Of a DNA stretch of 64,000 bases, positions 40,822 to 49,492 are shown piece by piece; within the stretch, counting starts at the first letter, position 1; each line of letters opens with the position of its first letter. The notes beneath the pieces are model-generated. The model was not told where the DNA came from and ran no database searches. It worked only from the letters and a program-made list of their open reading frames with translations. The position numbers and the translations under genes were made by a program. The DNA is from Eggerthella sinensis (GTDB taxonomy: Bacteria; Actinomycetota; Coriobacteriia; Coriobacteriales; Eggerthellaceae): NCBI RefSeq assembly GCF_003339815.1, contig NZ_PPTT01000019.1:1-64000 (forward strand), read 5' to 3'.

Positions 40822-41700
40822 CTAGAATGCCGCGCCGATCGACAGGCCCACCGCGGCCACGACGATGACGTAGCGCAGCGCGAATCCGCCGACGCACGCC
40901 GCCACGTAGCCCACGAGGCTGAGCGCGGTCACCTCATGGCGCGCGGCGCGCAGGCGCACGATGCCGGCTGCGAGCGGCACCGCGATGCCGCAGATCACCG
41001 CGCCAAGCCAGAACACGAGCGCGTTCGAGCCCGCCAGCATGCCCTGAACGGTGGCCGCCGCGGCCACGGCCCCCGCGTCTCCGCCCGTCGTGGCCGTCAC
41101 GGCAAGCAGCACGACGAGGAAGAGCCCCACGAGCGCCGGAAGAGCGGCTTCGACCTTCGGCAGGAATCCGAGATCCTGCAGCTCATCGCGTGCAACGAAG
41201 TACGCCACCGCCGACACGAACGAGAAGCCCGTGAGCGCGGCCGAGCACACGAAGAGGAACGGCAGCACGGCGAGGTTCCACAGCGGATACGACACCGAGT
41301 ACCCCAGCAGCACGCCCGTGTACGTGGCCACGCCGGCCGCGGCGACGATGCCCAGCACGTCGAGCACGCGCGGCACGTCCTTCTTGCACAGCTGCATGAT
41401 CAGACTGATCACGCTGATCACGATAAAGAAGCTGAGGCAGAGCACGCCCCAGGTCATGGGCGAGCCCAGGTTCGTGATGAGGTAGAAGAACCGCAGCGGG
41501 TCGCCCAGGCCGGCCTTCGCGTCGATCATGAGCGTGAGCGCGCCGAGCGCCACGGCAACGGGGCCCACGATGGAGCCGATGAGCCTGACCTTCTTCGCGC
41601 CGCCTGGCGCCCATCCGGCCACGATGGAGAGCAGGAACGCCCCGGCGCCCAATCCGGCCAGGAACAAGTCGCATGCGACAACGCCATCCCATACCATCAT
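40822..41700 (-). CDS. NrfD/DmsC-type membrane anchor subunit
   Basis: A 292-residue integral membrane protein with about eight helices, ending LSIGAAF. It would oxidise menaquinol and pass electrons to the Fe-S subunit encoded just upstream. The first helix region (VVACDLFLAGLGAGAFLLSI) matches the NrfD/PsrC family N-terminus. No heme-ligand pattern is seen, as expected for NrfD. The gene starts 1 nt after the stop of the Fe-S subunit, so translation is coupled. Confidence 0.9.
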   Translation of the reverse strand: MMVWDGVVACDLFLAGLGAGAFLLSIVAGWAPGGAKKVRLIGSIVGPVAVALGALTLMIDAKAGLGDPLRFFYLITNLGSPMTWGVLCLSFFIVISVISLIMQLCKKDVPRVLDVLGIVAAAGVATYTGVLLGYSVSYPLWNLAVLPFLFVCSAALTGFSFVSAVAYFVARDELQDLGFLPKVEAALPALVGLFLVVLLAVTATTGGDAGAVAAAATVQGMLAGSNALVFWLGAVICGIAVPLAAGIVRLRAARHEVTALSLVGYVAACVGGFALRYVIVVAAVGLSIGAAF

Positions 41701-41701
41701 G

Positions 41702-42352
41702 CTATTCCCCTCCTTCCAAATCCTGCAGCTTCACCGCAACGCGACCGCCGTGCAGCACCGACGATGACTTCGGCAGCGCGTTCGTCTCGGCAAGGCCCAC
41801 GTAGCACGTGTTCGTCTCGATGCCCAGCTCGGGCAGCATGCTCTCGGCCTGCACCTTCGCCACCTTCTGCGCCACTTCGCTGTTCGGATCGTTCAGATCG
41901 CCGAACAGGCGGGCGTGGGTGGGGCAGTTGCCGGCGCACGCGGGCAGCAGGCCCTGCGACGTGCGGTTCACGCAGAACGTGCACTTCTCCACCTCGCCGG
42001 CCTCGTTCTGCCAGCGCACGGCGAAGGGGCACGCCGCCATGCAGTATTTGCAGCCGATGCAGCGATCCTGGTCGACCAGGATGAGGCCGTCGTCGTTGCG
42101 GTACGTGGCGCCCGTGGGGCACACGGCCAGGCAGGGAGCGTTGTCGCAGTGGTTGCACAGGTGCGGCACGTTCGCGCGCACCACCTGGGGATAGTCGCCC
42201 GCATCCCAGGTTTCGATCCAGGTGTTGAACTGCTTGATGGACAGCCCGTTCTCGAACTTGCACGCATTCACGCACGCGTGGCATCCGATGCACAGCGACA
42301 CGTCGATCAACATGAAGGGCCGTTTGCCCGTTTTCGTTTCAGCTCGTTGCAT
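41702..42352 (-). CDS. 4Fe-4S electron-transfer subunit (DmsB/TtrB/PsrB type)
   Basis: A 216-residue protein with four cysteine groups for four [4Fe-4S] clusters: CIGCHACVNACKFE; CNHCDNAPCLAVCP; CIGCKYCMAACPF; and CTFCVNR with ACAGNCPTHA. All sixteen cysteines appear intact. It links the exported molybdopterin subunit to the NrfD-type anchor. It has no signal of its own, as expected for a subunit co-exported with its Tat partner. A large hairpin lies between it and the catalytic subunit gene. Confidence 0.94.
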   Translation of the reverse strand: MQRAETKTGKRPFMLIDVSLCIGCHACVNACKFENGLSIKQFNTWIETWDAGDYPQVVRANVPHLCNHCDNAPCLAVCPTGATYRNDDGLILVDQDRCIGCKYCMAACPFAVRWQNEAGEVEKCTFCVNRTSQGLLPACAGNCPTHARLFGDLNDPNSEVAQKVAKVQAESMLPELGIETNTCYVGLAETNALPKSSSVLHGGRVAVKLQDLEGGE

Positions 42353-42401
42353 GATTCACCCTCTATTCTTCTCATCTCATAGGTCCACAAAGGTCAGCGA
42401 G

Positions 42402-42501
42402 GGTTTCCGTGGTGCCCCAGATCGTGGGGAGGGCGAGGGCGAAGCATACTTCGGTATGCGAGCCCTCGGCCTCGCCGCGAGATGGGGTGCCACGGGAAGC
42501 C
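42402..42501 (-). other. Large stem-loop between catalytic and Fe-S subunit genes
   Basis: The arms 42402-42419 and 42483-42501 pair over about 18 bp with a few mismatches (GTGGTGCCCCA against TGGGGTGCCAC). They enclose GAGGGC/GCCCTC and a tip GCATAC-TTCG-GTATGC with a UUCG-type tetraloop. This 100-nt structure fills most of the 175-nt gap. It probably sets subunit stoichiometry by mRNA processing, stability or partial termination. Confidence 0.55.
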
Positions 42502-42527
42502 ACAGCGTCGACCCGTTCCGGCGGTCG

Positions 42528-45500
42528 TCAGACCGACGGAACCACCAGCTTGAACATGCCGCCGTTGCGGCCTGGGGTTGATGCTTCAGGGTCGGAGAAG
42601 GCCAGGATGCCGCCTTCGCCCACCTGGGGGTCGAGCATCTGGCACAGCTGGACGCCCGTGTCGATGTCGGGGTTGCCGGGGACGGTCTCGTCGCCGACGG
42701 TGAGATCGGTGGAGCCGTAGGCATCCTGCGTGTAGCCGAACGAGATGCCGATGGTCCCGCGCGCCGTGCCGCCGCGCAGCATGGCCACGCCCTCCATCAC
42801 GTCGCCCGAGGGGTTGATGGCCTGCACGGTTTCGCCATCCTCGATGCCTAGCTCACGCGCATCCTCGATGTTGATTTCCAGGTAGTTGTGCGGCGAGAGC
42901 TCGCGCAAGAGCGCGCTGTCGGACAACATGGTGACGCAGCGGAAGTACGGCTTGTGGCTGGCGGCGGCGAAGGGATACTCGTCGCGGGAGTAGACGTCGG
43001 CGATGGGCGTGCCGTCGCTGAACACCTCTTCGTGCCAGCCGAGCGCGCCCTCGTAGAATTCGCCCGTGTAGTGGCTCTTCACCGAGCCGCGCTCCTCGGA
43101 GTAGAAGTTCACCATGTAGGCGCCGGAGTACGTCTGGCGACCCTGCGCGTCGAAGGTGTCGGCTTCGGGCCAGGTGCGGCATCCGCGGCTGAGCAGGCGT
43201 TGCACCTTCGGCCACTCTTCGGCCGTGACGGCCTTCTTCCACGCATCGGGCAGGGTGTCGAGGGCCTGCATCTTGATTTCCTCGTCGGACAGGTCGTCGA
43301 TGATGCCGTCCTCGTAGGCGATGTTCGCCAGCGCCTTCACGTAGTAGTCGCACGCGTCGTTGTACGGCGCGAGCTCGCCCGTTGCGGACAGCAGCGCCTT
43401 GTCGCCGTAGCCGGGCAGCTCGAGCTTGCGCCCGACGTCGCAGAGGAAGGCGTCGAAGCTGGCGTGGCGGCCGTCGTCGAGCTTCATCGACTTCGGTTCG
43501 ACCATGGGCCACTGGAGGAAGTTGCCCTTGTGGCCCCACCATGCGGCGTGCTGCGAGATGCCGAAGTGCTCGCGGTACATGGTGTCGGGCACGATGTAGT
43601 CGGCCATGTGGGCGAACGTGCCCTCCACCACGTCGCAGCAGATGGCGAGCGGGATGATGTCGGGGTCCTTGAAGGCTTCCATCACCTCGTCGCGCATGGC
43701 GCCCGGCGTGGCCTTGATGGGGTTGCACTGCCACGTGAGCAGGATTTTCGCCTTGTGCGGATAGCCGTTGGCAAGCGAGAGCACCATCTGGTTGTCGGAG
43801 GTGCCCACGCCGCCGGGATACCACGGCAGCAGCGGCTTGGGGTTCTTCTCGCCGGCGGCGATGCGACGCGCGTACTCGCTCGTGTCTTCCCAGGCGAAGC
43901 CCGTGCGGTCGACGCGCGCGTCGGGCTTGTCCTTCGGCATGCCCTCGGCCTTGCTCAAAAGGTAGCGGTCGCCGTTGCCGGGGCCGACGACGCCCACGAA
44001 CGTGGAGATGAGGCTGCCCTTCATGCAGAGGGCGCCCGTGAGGCCGGCCAACGTGGAGAAGCAGCTGGTGGCGTCGGTGCCGTTCGCGGACGTGACGCCG
44101 CCCGCGCCGTTGACGGACGACTTCGTGCCGTGGGCGACGAATTCGCTCGCCACGTCTTCGATGACCTCGACCGGCACGTCGCAGGCCTGGGAGTACTCTT
44201 CGATGGTGTGCGCGTTCGCGCTGTCCTTGATGAAGAGGTAGGCCGTGCGCACCTTCACGCCGTTGACCTCGCCCTCCCATTCCATGAGGCCCTTGTCGCT
44301 GTCGAGGCTGACGGCGGGCTGCTTCGTGGCGGCGTCGATGCACACGTACTGCTCCTCGAAGGCGTTCTCCTTCTCGGATTCGGGCAGGCCCGCGTCCTCG
44401 GGATGCATCATGTGGCGGTAGTTCGGGTGCTGCTCGTCGACGATGACGAGGTGCGTGGCGTTCGTGCACGCGTTGAAGCCGAGCTTGACCGCCTGAGGCA
44501 GGTTCGGGGCGGACATGAAGTCTTCGTTGTACTTCTTGTTGTCGATGATCCACCTGATCATGCCCATGGTGAGCGCCGAGTTCGTGGCCGGCTTGATGGG
44601 GTACCACACGGCGTTGTCCTGCGCCGGGGTGACCACGCCGTTGCCGAGGTTCGGGTCGAACACGACGATCTTCGCCTGCTTGTTCTCGATGGTGGATGCG
44701 ACGCGCTTGAGGTCGCTCATCACGGAGCCGCCGTTCGCGCCGGGGAACGTGCCCATCCAGATGGCGTACTCGTTGAACTCGGCGTCGATGCCGAGGTCGT
44801 CGCCGTCGCCGGACTGGTAGGGGTAGACGCCCTTCGCACCGTAGCAGGACGAGTGGTGCGAATACTTGTTGGCGCTGCCGTACATGCTGAGGAAGCGCGT
44901 GGACGTCTGGCCGCGGCCGTCGGTGCGCCCGCCGCAGTAGATGAGGCCGTTCGCCTTCGAGCCGAACTCGGGCGCGTCTGGCACGAGCGGCGTGTCGAAG
45001 TCGCGCACGGCGCGGAAGCCTTCGATCTCGCGATCTTCGCCGATGTCCTTGAACAGCTTGCCGCCCTCGACCACCTCGTTGATGAGCTGATCCCAGCTGA
45101 TGGGCTGCCATTTGCCCTCGCCGCGCTTGCCAGCGCGCTTGAGCGGCGTGGTGATGCGGTACGAGTTCAGATAGACGTCGAGCGCGCCGAGCGAGCGGCC
45201 GCAGCACGTGGCCGCGCCCGTCTGCTTCGTGGGCGACTGCGTCATAGTACGGTAGGCCTCGGTCAGCGGCTCGTCGAACGGCAGCACCGGATAGGCGTTG
45301 CACGGGTTGTACGGGTTGCCGCCCTGCGCGAGGATCTCGCGCGACTCGCGATCGAGCTTGAGGCGCACGCCGCACATGGCGTAGCACCCCACGCAGTTGC
45401 TGTACCGCACGATGACCTCGTCGTTGATTTTGAGGTCATCGGTTTTCGGGTCGTACGTGGCCTCCAACTTGCGTCCGCGACCCGACACCGGAAACTCCGG

Positions 45501-45623
45501 ATCGACCGGAGCCGCCTCAGCCGCTTCGGCGTTGCTTGGCAGTCCCAACCCCGCAAGCGCCGCGGCGCCCGCGAGACCGGACAGCTGCGCGAACCGCCTT
45601 CTCGACATATCCATGATTCCCAT
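42528..45623 (-). CDS. Tat-exported molybdopterin oxidoreductase catalytic subunit
   Basis: A 1031-residue DMSO reductase superfamily enzyme. The Tat signal is SRRRFAQLSGLAGAAALAGL (residues 7-26). The N-terminal [4Fe-4S] site is CVGCYAMCGVRL plus a downstream cysteine (NPYNPCN). HHSSCYGAKGVYP carries a Cys well placed to be the molybdenum ligand. Length and the TtrB/NrfD-type partners resemble tetrathionate/thiosulfate-reductase and polysulfide-reductase groups; catechol dehydroxylases of Eggerthella are similar in size. The substrate therefore cannot be fixed from sequence. It is the first gene of a four-gene operon, 248 bp from a divergent membrane LuxR gene. The start follows AGAGGGGGAACGTT. 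Confidence 0.9.
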   Translation of the reverse strand: MGIMDMSRRRFAQLSGLAGAAALAGLGLPSNAEAAEAAPVDPEFPVSGRGRKLEATYDPKTDDLKINDEVIVRYSNCVGCYAMCGVRLKLDRESREILAQGGNPYNPCNAYPVLPFDEPLTEAYRTMTQSPTKQTGAATCCGRSLGALDVYLNSYRITTPLKRAGKRGEGKWQPISWDQLINEVVEGGKLFKDIGEDREIEGFRAVRDFDTPLVPDAPEFGSKANGLIYCGGRTDGRGQTSTRFLSMYGSANKYSHHSSCYGAKGVYPYQSGDGDDLGIDAEFNEYAIWMGTFPGANGGSVMSDLKRVASTIENKQAKIVVFDPNLGNGVVTPAQDNAVWYPIKPATNSALTMGMIRWIIDNKKYNEDFMSAPNLPQAVKLGFNACTNATHLVIVDEQHPNYRHMMHPEDAGLPESEKENAFEEQYVCIDAATKQPAVSLDSDKGLMEWEGEVNGVKVRTAYLFIKDSANAHTIEEYSQACDVPVEVIEDVASEFVAHGTKSSVNGAGGVTSANGTDATSCFSTLAGLTGALCMKGSLISTFVGVVGPGNGDRYLLSKAEGMPKDKPDARVDRTGFAWEDTSEYARRIAAGEKNPKPLLPWYPGGVGTSDNQMVLSLANGYPHKAKILLTWQCNPIKATPGAMRDEVMEAFKDPDIIPLAICCDVVEGTFAHMADYIVPDTMYREHFGISQHAAWWGHKGNFLQWPMVEPKSMKLDDGRHASFDAFLCDVGRKLELPGYGDKALLSATGELAPYNDACDYYVKALANIAYEDGIIDDLSDEEIKMQALDTLPDAWKKAVTAEEWPKVQRLLSRGCRTWPEADTFDAQGRQTYSGAYMVNFYSEERGSVKSHYTGEFYEGALGWHEEVFSDGTPIADVYSRDEYPFAAASHKPYFRCVTMLSDSALLRELSPHNYLEINIEDARELGIEDGETVQAINPSGDVMEGVAMLRGGTARGTIGISFGYTQDAYGSTDLTVGDETVPGNPDIDTGVQLCQMLDPQVGEGGILAFSDPEASTPGRNGGMFKLVVPSV

Positions 45624-45871
45624 AACGTTCCCCCTCTTCTCCTCTCATGCTTATACCACGGCTCCCAGCTTACGCAGCTGCCCTCCGGCGCGCATCGGTA
45701 CGATTGAATGGATAGGGGCTCAACGAGGCGCAGAGCATCATTGGAAGTCAATGATTTTCATTCGCCGAGTTCAGAGCGTTGCAGGTGACAGGCTTTTCCG
45801 GGCGGCCGCATTCGATATAGGGTAAAATCGAACCGAGGGATAGCGGGAACGCGAGCCGGGGGAGGGCATGC
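45624..45871. promoter_or_regulatory. Divergent control region of the molybdoenzyme operon and LuxR 4
   Basis: No gene is seen. TAAAAT preceded by GATATAGGG (about 45812-45826) is a likely -10 for the LuxR gene. AATGATTTTCATT (45750-45762) is a small inverted repeat with AATGA/TCATT arms in the middle of the gap and a candidate regulator site. Confidence 0.4.
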
Positions 45872-47542
45872 ATGGCTGAAACACGGAATCCGTCCGTGCT
45901 GGAACCTATCAGGCTTATCATCGCCTCGAGCGCGCGGCGCCGCGCGCTTGCCGCGTTCGTCATCCTGTACGCCTGGGAGTACCTCGCTTTCTTCTCGAGC
46001 GCGCTCACGAAAGGGTCGTGCGTGCTGAGCCCGAGCCTTCCCGAGCAATGCTGGGGCGCGGCGGGACTGGCCTTGGCGCTGAGCGCGGCCGCGCTGTTCG
46101 CCCGCCGGCGCTCGAAGCCGCTGCGTTTCTCCCGCACGGTGTACCTGCTGGCCGCCGTGCTCATGGGCGCGTGCTGCCTGGGCATTTGGGCGCTGTACAC
46201 GTACAACGTGCTGCCCGACGCCCTCCCCTTCGCCTGCGCCGGGCTCATCGGCCTCATGCTGCCGCTCATGTACCTGTACCGCATCGACCATTTCCCCGAG
46301 CTGGACGCGTCGTTTCTGGGCACGTTCTTCGGCCTCGTGTCGGTGTTCGCGCTGCTCGTGTACCTCGTGTTCATCATGCTGCCCACGCTCTGCGCCGTGC
46401 TGTTTTGCACGGTGGCGCCGGTGGCCTTCGTGCTCATGAGCTCCGACCTGCCCGAGCTGGAACAGGAGGCGGACGATGAGGAGCGGGGCGAGAACCGCGG
46501 CCGCAGTGCGGCGAAGCAGGGCGAGCGCGGGGCGTCTTTCCCGGTGAAGCCGATGCTGCTGAACTACGCGAGCGCGTTCATCCTCATCGTGTGGCTGAAC
46601 TTCGCGTTCTTCCGGGTGATTGCCGCGCCGTGGGACTTCGAGTCGCGTTCGTGGTACTCGCCGTCGGTGTTCGTCACCACGCTGCTGGTGACGCTGACGT
46701 TGTTCCTGTTCATCCGCAAGACGGCCACGCGCAAGCACCAACGGGGACAGGCGCGCTTCGCCATCGTGGTGTTCGCGGTGAGCTACCTCATTCTGTACGT
46801 GCGGTTCTACAGCCCGCTGCTTGCCACCATCGCGTTTTCGTTCTGCTTCGCGTGCATGATTGCCCTCGAGGCGCTGGCCTGGAGCTTTTGGTACCAGGCC
46901 GTCAAGCACGACCGGCGGTTCGCGGCGATGCCGCTGCTCATCTACCTCATGGCGAAAGGTGCGGGCATTTTCACGGGCGTGATGCTGGGCGAGCAGTCGT
47001 GCCTGATCACCGACGGCATCATTCCGGTCACGGCACCGCTGTTCTTCCTCGTGGTGCTGTTCGCGGTGGGCATGGCCATCAAGCTGGAAGACTTCGACAA
47101 GCTGTTCATCGGCAGCGGCGGCGAGGCGCGACCGTTGCAGGGGTACGAGACGGACTTCGGGCGGCTCGTGATTGCGGATGCGATCGAGCCGGCGGACGGG
47201 AGTGCGGCGGGTGCGGCGCATGGCGGCGCCGGAGCGGGGGGCACGGCGGGCGCCGGCGCGGCGCCGATGCGCACGGACAACGCGGTGGATGCGCTGGCGG
47301 AGCGCTACGCCCTGTCGCCGCGCGAGACTGACGTGGCGCGCCTGCTGCTGGCGGGTCGAAACCGCCCCTACATCAAGGATGCGCTGTTCATTTCGACAGG
47401 AACGGTGAACTCGCACATCTCGAGCATCTACCGCAAGACCGAGGTGAACTCGCAGCAGGAGCTGATCTCACTCGCGGAGAGCATGGGCGATGCGCGGACG
47501 GACGCCGGGGACGCGGGGCCGTCGGAGGGGCAGCGCGGCTAG
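45872..47542 (+). CDS. Membrane-embedded LuxR family regulator (fourth of four)
   Basis: A 556-residue member of the same class, here facing a molybdoenzyme operon. About 12 hydrophobic segments lie at residues 25-400, interrupted by a charged cytoplasmic loop (QEADDEERGENRGRSAAKQG). A Gly/Ala-rich linker (about 445-465) leads to the LuxR HTH (LSPRETDVARLLLAGRNRPY then IKDALFISTGTVNSHISSIY). A 20-residue disordered tail ends the protein. The start follows GGGGGAGGGCATGC. The likely target is the divergent operon, with the enzyme substrate or a related compound as possible signal. Confidence 0.85.
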   Translation: MAETRNPSVLEPIRLIIASSARRRALAAFVILYAWEYLAFFSSALTKGSCVLSPSLPEQCWGAAGLALALSAAALFARRRSKPLRFSRTVYLLAAVLMGACCLGIWALYTYNVLPDALPFACAGLIGLMLPLMYLYRIDHFPELDASFLGTFFGLVSVFALLVYLVFIMLPTLCAVLFCTVAPVAFVLMSSDLPELEQEADDEERGENRGRSAAKQGERGASFPVKPMLLNYASAFILIVWLNFAFFRVIAAPWDFESRSWYSPSVFVTTLLVTLTLFLFIRKTATRKHQRGQARFAIVVFAVSYLILYVRFYSPLLATIAFSFCFACMIALEALAWSFWYQAVKHDRRFAAMPLLIYLMAKGAGIFTGVMLGEQSCLITDGIIPVTAPLFFLVVLFAVGMAIKLEDFDKLFIGSGGEARPLQGYETDFGRLVIADAIEPADGSAAGAAHGGAGAGGTAGAGAAPMRTDNAVDALAERYALSPRETDVARLLLAGRNRPYIKDALFISTGTVNSHISSIYRKTEVNSQQELISLAESMGDARTDAGDAGPSEGQRG

Positions 47543-47558
47543 CGGAAGAACAGCGTCC

Positions 47559-48206
47559 CTAGCGGTCGCGGTAGTAGCGGACGACGAGCTGCGTGCGGTT
47601 CTTGAGGTCGAGCTTTTGCAGGATGGCGCTGATATGGTTGCGCACCGTGCCCTCGCTCAGGTACAGCTTCGCCGCGATCTCCTTGTTGTCGAGGCCTTCG
47701 GCCACGAGCTCCACGATGGCGCGCTCGCGCTCGGTGAGGTCGTCGTTCAGTTCGCTCGCGGCCGCCGGAGCGGGAGGCGCGGCCGCGGCCCCACGGTGCA
47801 CGAGCGCGTCCATACGATCGAGCACCTCGCTGCCGAGCACGCTCTGACCGGCCATGACGGTGCGCAGCGCCGGCGCGATGGTGGCCACTTCCTGCTTGAT
47901 GAGGTAGCCTTTCGCCCCGAGGCGCAGCGCGCGCACGATGTACTCGTCGTCGGAGAACGTGGTGAGGAACACGATGCGCGCCGACGGGTGCGCGGCGAGG
48001 ATGCGCTCCGCCGCGTCGAGGCCGGCCGAGCCGGGCATCTGGATGTCCATGAGCAGGACGTCGGGGCGTTCGCGCTCGAACAGCTCCGCCGCCTCGTCGC
48101 CGTCGCCGCCGAGGGCGCACACCTCCACGTCGTCCTGCGCTTCGAGGATGGTTTGCAGCGACATCCGCACGAACGGGTCGTCGTCGACGATGAGCGTCCT
48201 GATCAT
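47559..48206 (-). CDS. NarL/LuxR-type response regulator
   Basis: A 215-residue two-component regulator. The receiver domain (1-120) has the acidic pocket DDD at 8-10, the phospho-acceptor Asp in DVLLMDIQMPG (about 53) and Lys in GYLIKQE. The C-terminal LuxR HTH reads LTERERAIVELVAEGLDNKE and IAAKLYLSEGTVRNHISAIL. The start overlaps the kinase stop in an ATGA. It probably controls the divergent ABC exporter operon. Confidence 0.94.
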   Translation of the reverse strand: MIRTLIVDDDPFVRMSLQTILEAQDDVEVCALGGDGDEAAELFERERPDVLLMDIQMPGSAGLDAAERILAAHPSARIVFLTTFSDDEYIVRALRLGAKGYLIKQEVATIAPALRTVMAGQSVLGSEVLDRMDALVHRGAAAAPPAPAAASELNDDLTERERAIVELVAEGLDNKEIAAKLYLSEGTVRNHISAILQKLDLKNRTQLVVRYYRDR

Positions 48207-49297
48207 GACTTCTCCTTCGGAATGGTGGCGAACACGCGGAAGCCCTTGCGGTAGCCGGTGCGCAGCCGGCCGCCGAGGGCGCTCACGCGCTCGTCCATGG
48301 TTTGCAGGCCGATGCCGCCCGACGCCGCGATGCCGCCCGAGGCGACGCGCTGCTCCCCCGCTTCGCGCGAGCCGTTGTCCTGCACGATGAGCTGGTAGAG
48401 CGCCGGGTATTCGATGACCGACACGTCGATGCGCGTGGCGTCGCTGTGCTTCGCCACGTTCGACAGCGCCTCGCGCACGACGGCCACCATGCCGTAGGCC
48501 ACGGGCAGCGGGATGTCCTGCACGTCGTACACGAGCCGCACGCCATCGAGACCGCAGGTGCCGATGACTCCTTCGAGGCGAGCGCGCAGGTCGAAGGCGT
48601 CGTCGTGCAGGTCGTGCACGCTTTTGCGCACGGTGTCCATGGCCTCGTGCAGCGTGGCGCCCACCCCGGCAAGCTCGCCGCGCACGCGCTCGTCGTTGGC
48701 GTGCACCACCTGCAGCGCCTCCACCTGCAACACCGATCGCGTGAGCAGGTGGCCCACGTTGTCGTGGATTTCGCGCGCGATGCGGCTGCGCTCGGACAGC
48801 GTGGCCAGGCGCACTTCGTAGTCTTGCGAGGCCATGAGCTGGCGGTTCTTCTCCACAAGCGAGAGCGAGGCTTCCTGCTGCTCGTCGCGCAGCGAGCGGT
48901 AGCGGCCGCGTTCGTCCTCCATGCGGCGCGTGCGCCACGCCATGAGACAGGCGACGGCGCTCAGCACCGCAACCACTCCCACCAGCAGCGCGTCCTGCGT
49001 GCGCAGCGCGGCCGCCAACGGGACGATCCAGCTGAAGCGGACGAGCCGGAAGCGCTCGCCGTACAGCACGTAGGCAATCGGGGGCGTGAACAGCGAGAAC
49101 GCAGGCACGAGCAGCGCGACCGCGAGGTATGCCGCAGCGGCAACCAGGCGCAGGCGGCGGCGCGGGAACGCGTCGAAGCAGCACACCACCACGATGGCGC
49201 ACAGCAGCGCGGCAACGTGCACGCTGACGAACGCGGTGAACGGCAGCAACAGCAGGCACAGCGCGGTGAGAATGATTTCGTCGACAACTCGATCCAT
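48203..49297 (-). CDS. DesK/NarX-like sensor histidine kinase
   Basis: A 364-residue HisKA_3 family kinase. Four or five membrane helices occupy residues 5-135 without a large sensory domain, typical of membrane-perturbation sensors. The phospho-accepting His is in RSRIAREIHDNVGHLLTRSV. The ATPase domain shows the N box (VREALSNVAKHSDATRI) and G-box segments (VQDNGSREAG; GGIGLQTMDERVSALGG). I start at MDRVVDEIILTALCLLLLPF. A TATACT lies only nine bases before this ATG, so the transcript may be leaderless or nearly so. Confidence 0.9.
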   Translation of the reverse strand: MDRVVDEIILTALCLLLLPFTAFVSVHVAALLCAIVVVCCFDAFPRRRLRLVAAAAYLAVALLVPAFSLFTPPIAYVLYGERFRLVRFSWIVPLAAALRTQDALLVGVVAVLSAVACLMAWRTRRMEDERGRYRSLRDEQQEASLSLVEKNRQLMASQDYEVRLATLSERSRIAREIHDNVGHLLTRSVLQVEALQVVHANDERVRGELAGVGATLHEAMDTVRKSVHDLHDDAFDLRARLEGVIGTCGLDGVRLVYDVQDIPLPVAYGMVAVVREALSNVAKHSDATRIDVSVIEYPALYQLIVQDNGSREAGEQRVASGGIAASGGIGLQTMDERVSALGGRLRTGYRKGFRVFATIPKEKS

Positions 49298-49370
49298 GGC
49301 ACCCAGTATAGCCGGGCGCGCACGGCGGCGGCGCTGAAGTTGCGCAAAAGCCGCCGCGCGATCAGGTTCG

Positions 49371-49382
49371 TGACATTTGTCA
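49371..49382. promoter_or_regulatory. Candidate response-regulator dyad
   Basis: TGACATTTGTCA has inverted TGACA/TGTCA arms with two bases between, midway between the kinase gene and the ABC operon. It is a plausible binding site for the NarL-type regulator, by position and symmetry only. Confidence 0.4.
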
Positions 49383-49492
49383 TGGGAGGACGGCGAACCG
49401 GTGACGGCGCACACTTCCGCGGTGCGGCGCGGGCGGGCATGATGTATACGAACCGGAATCGCGGAGGTAACGCCCGCTTACAAGGAGGAGCC

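Noticed and set aside
42888-45707. 939-codon open frame opposite the molybdoenzyme gene
   Set aside because: Same reasoning: composition typical of an antisense frame of GC-rich coding DNA, while the minus-strand gene has all expected motifs.
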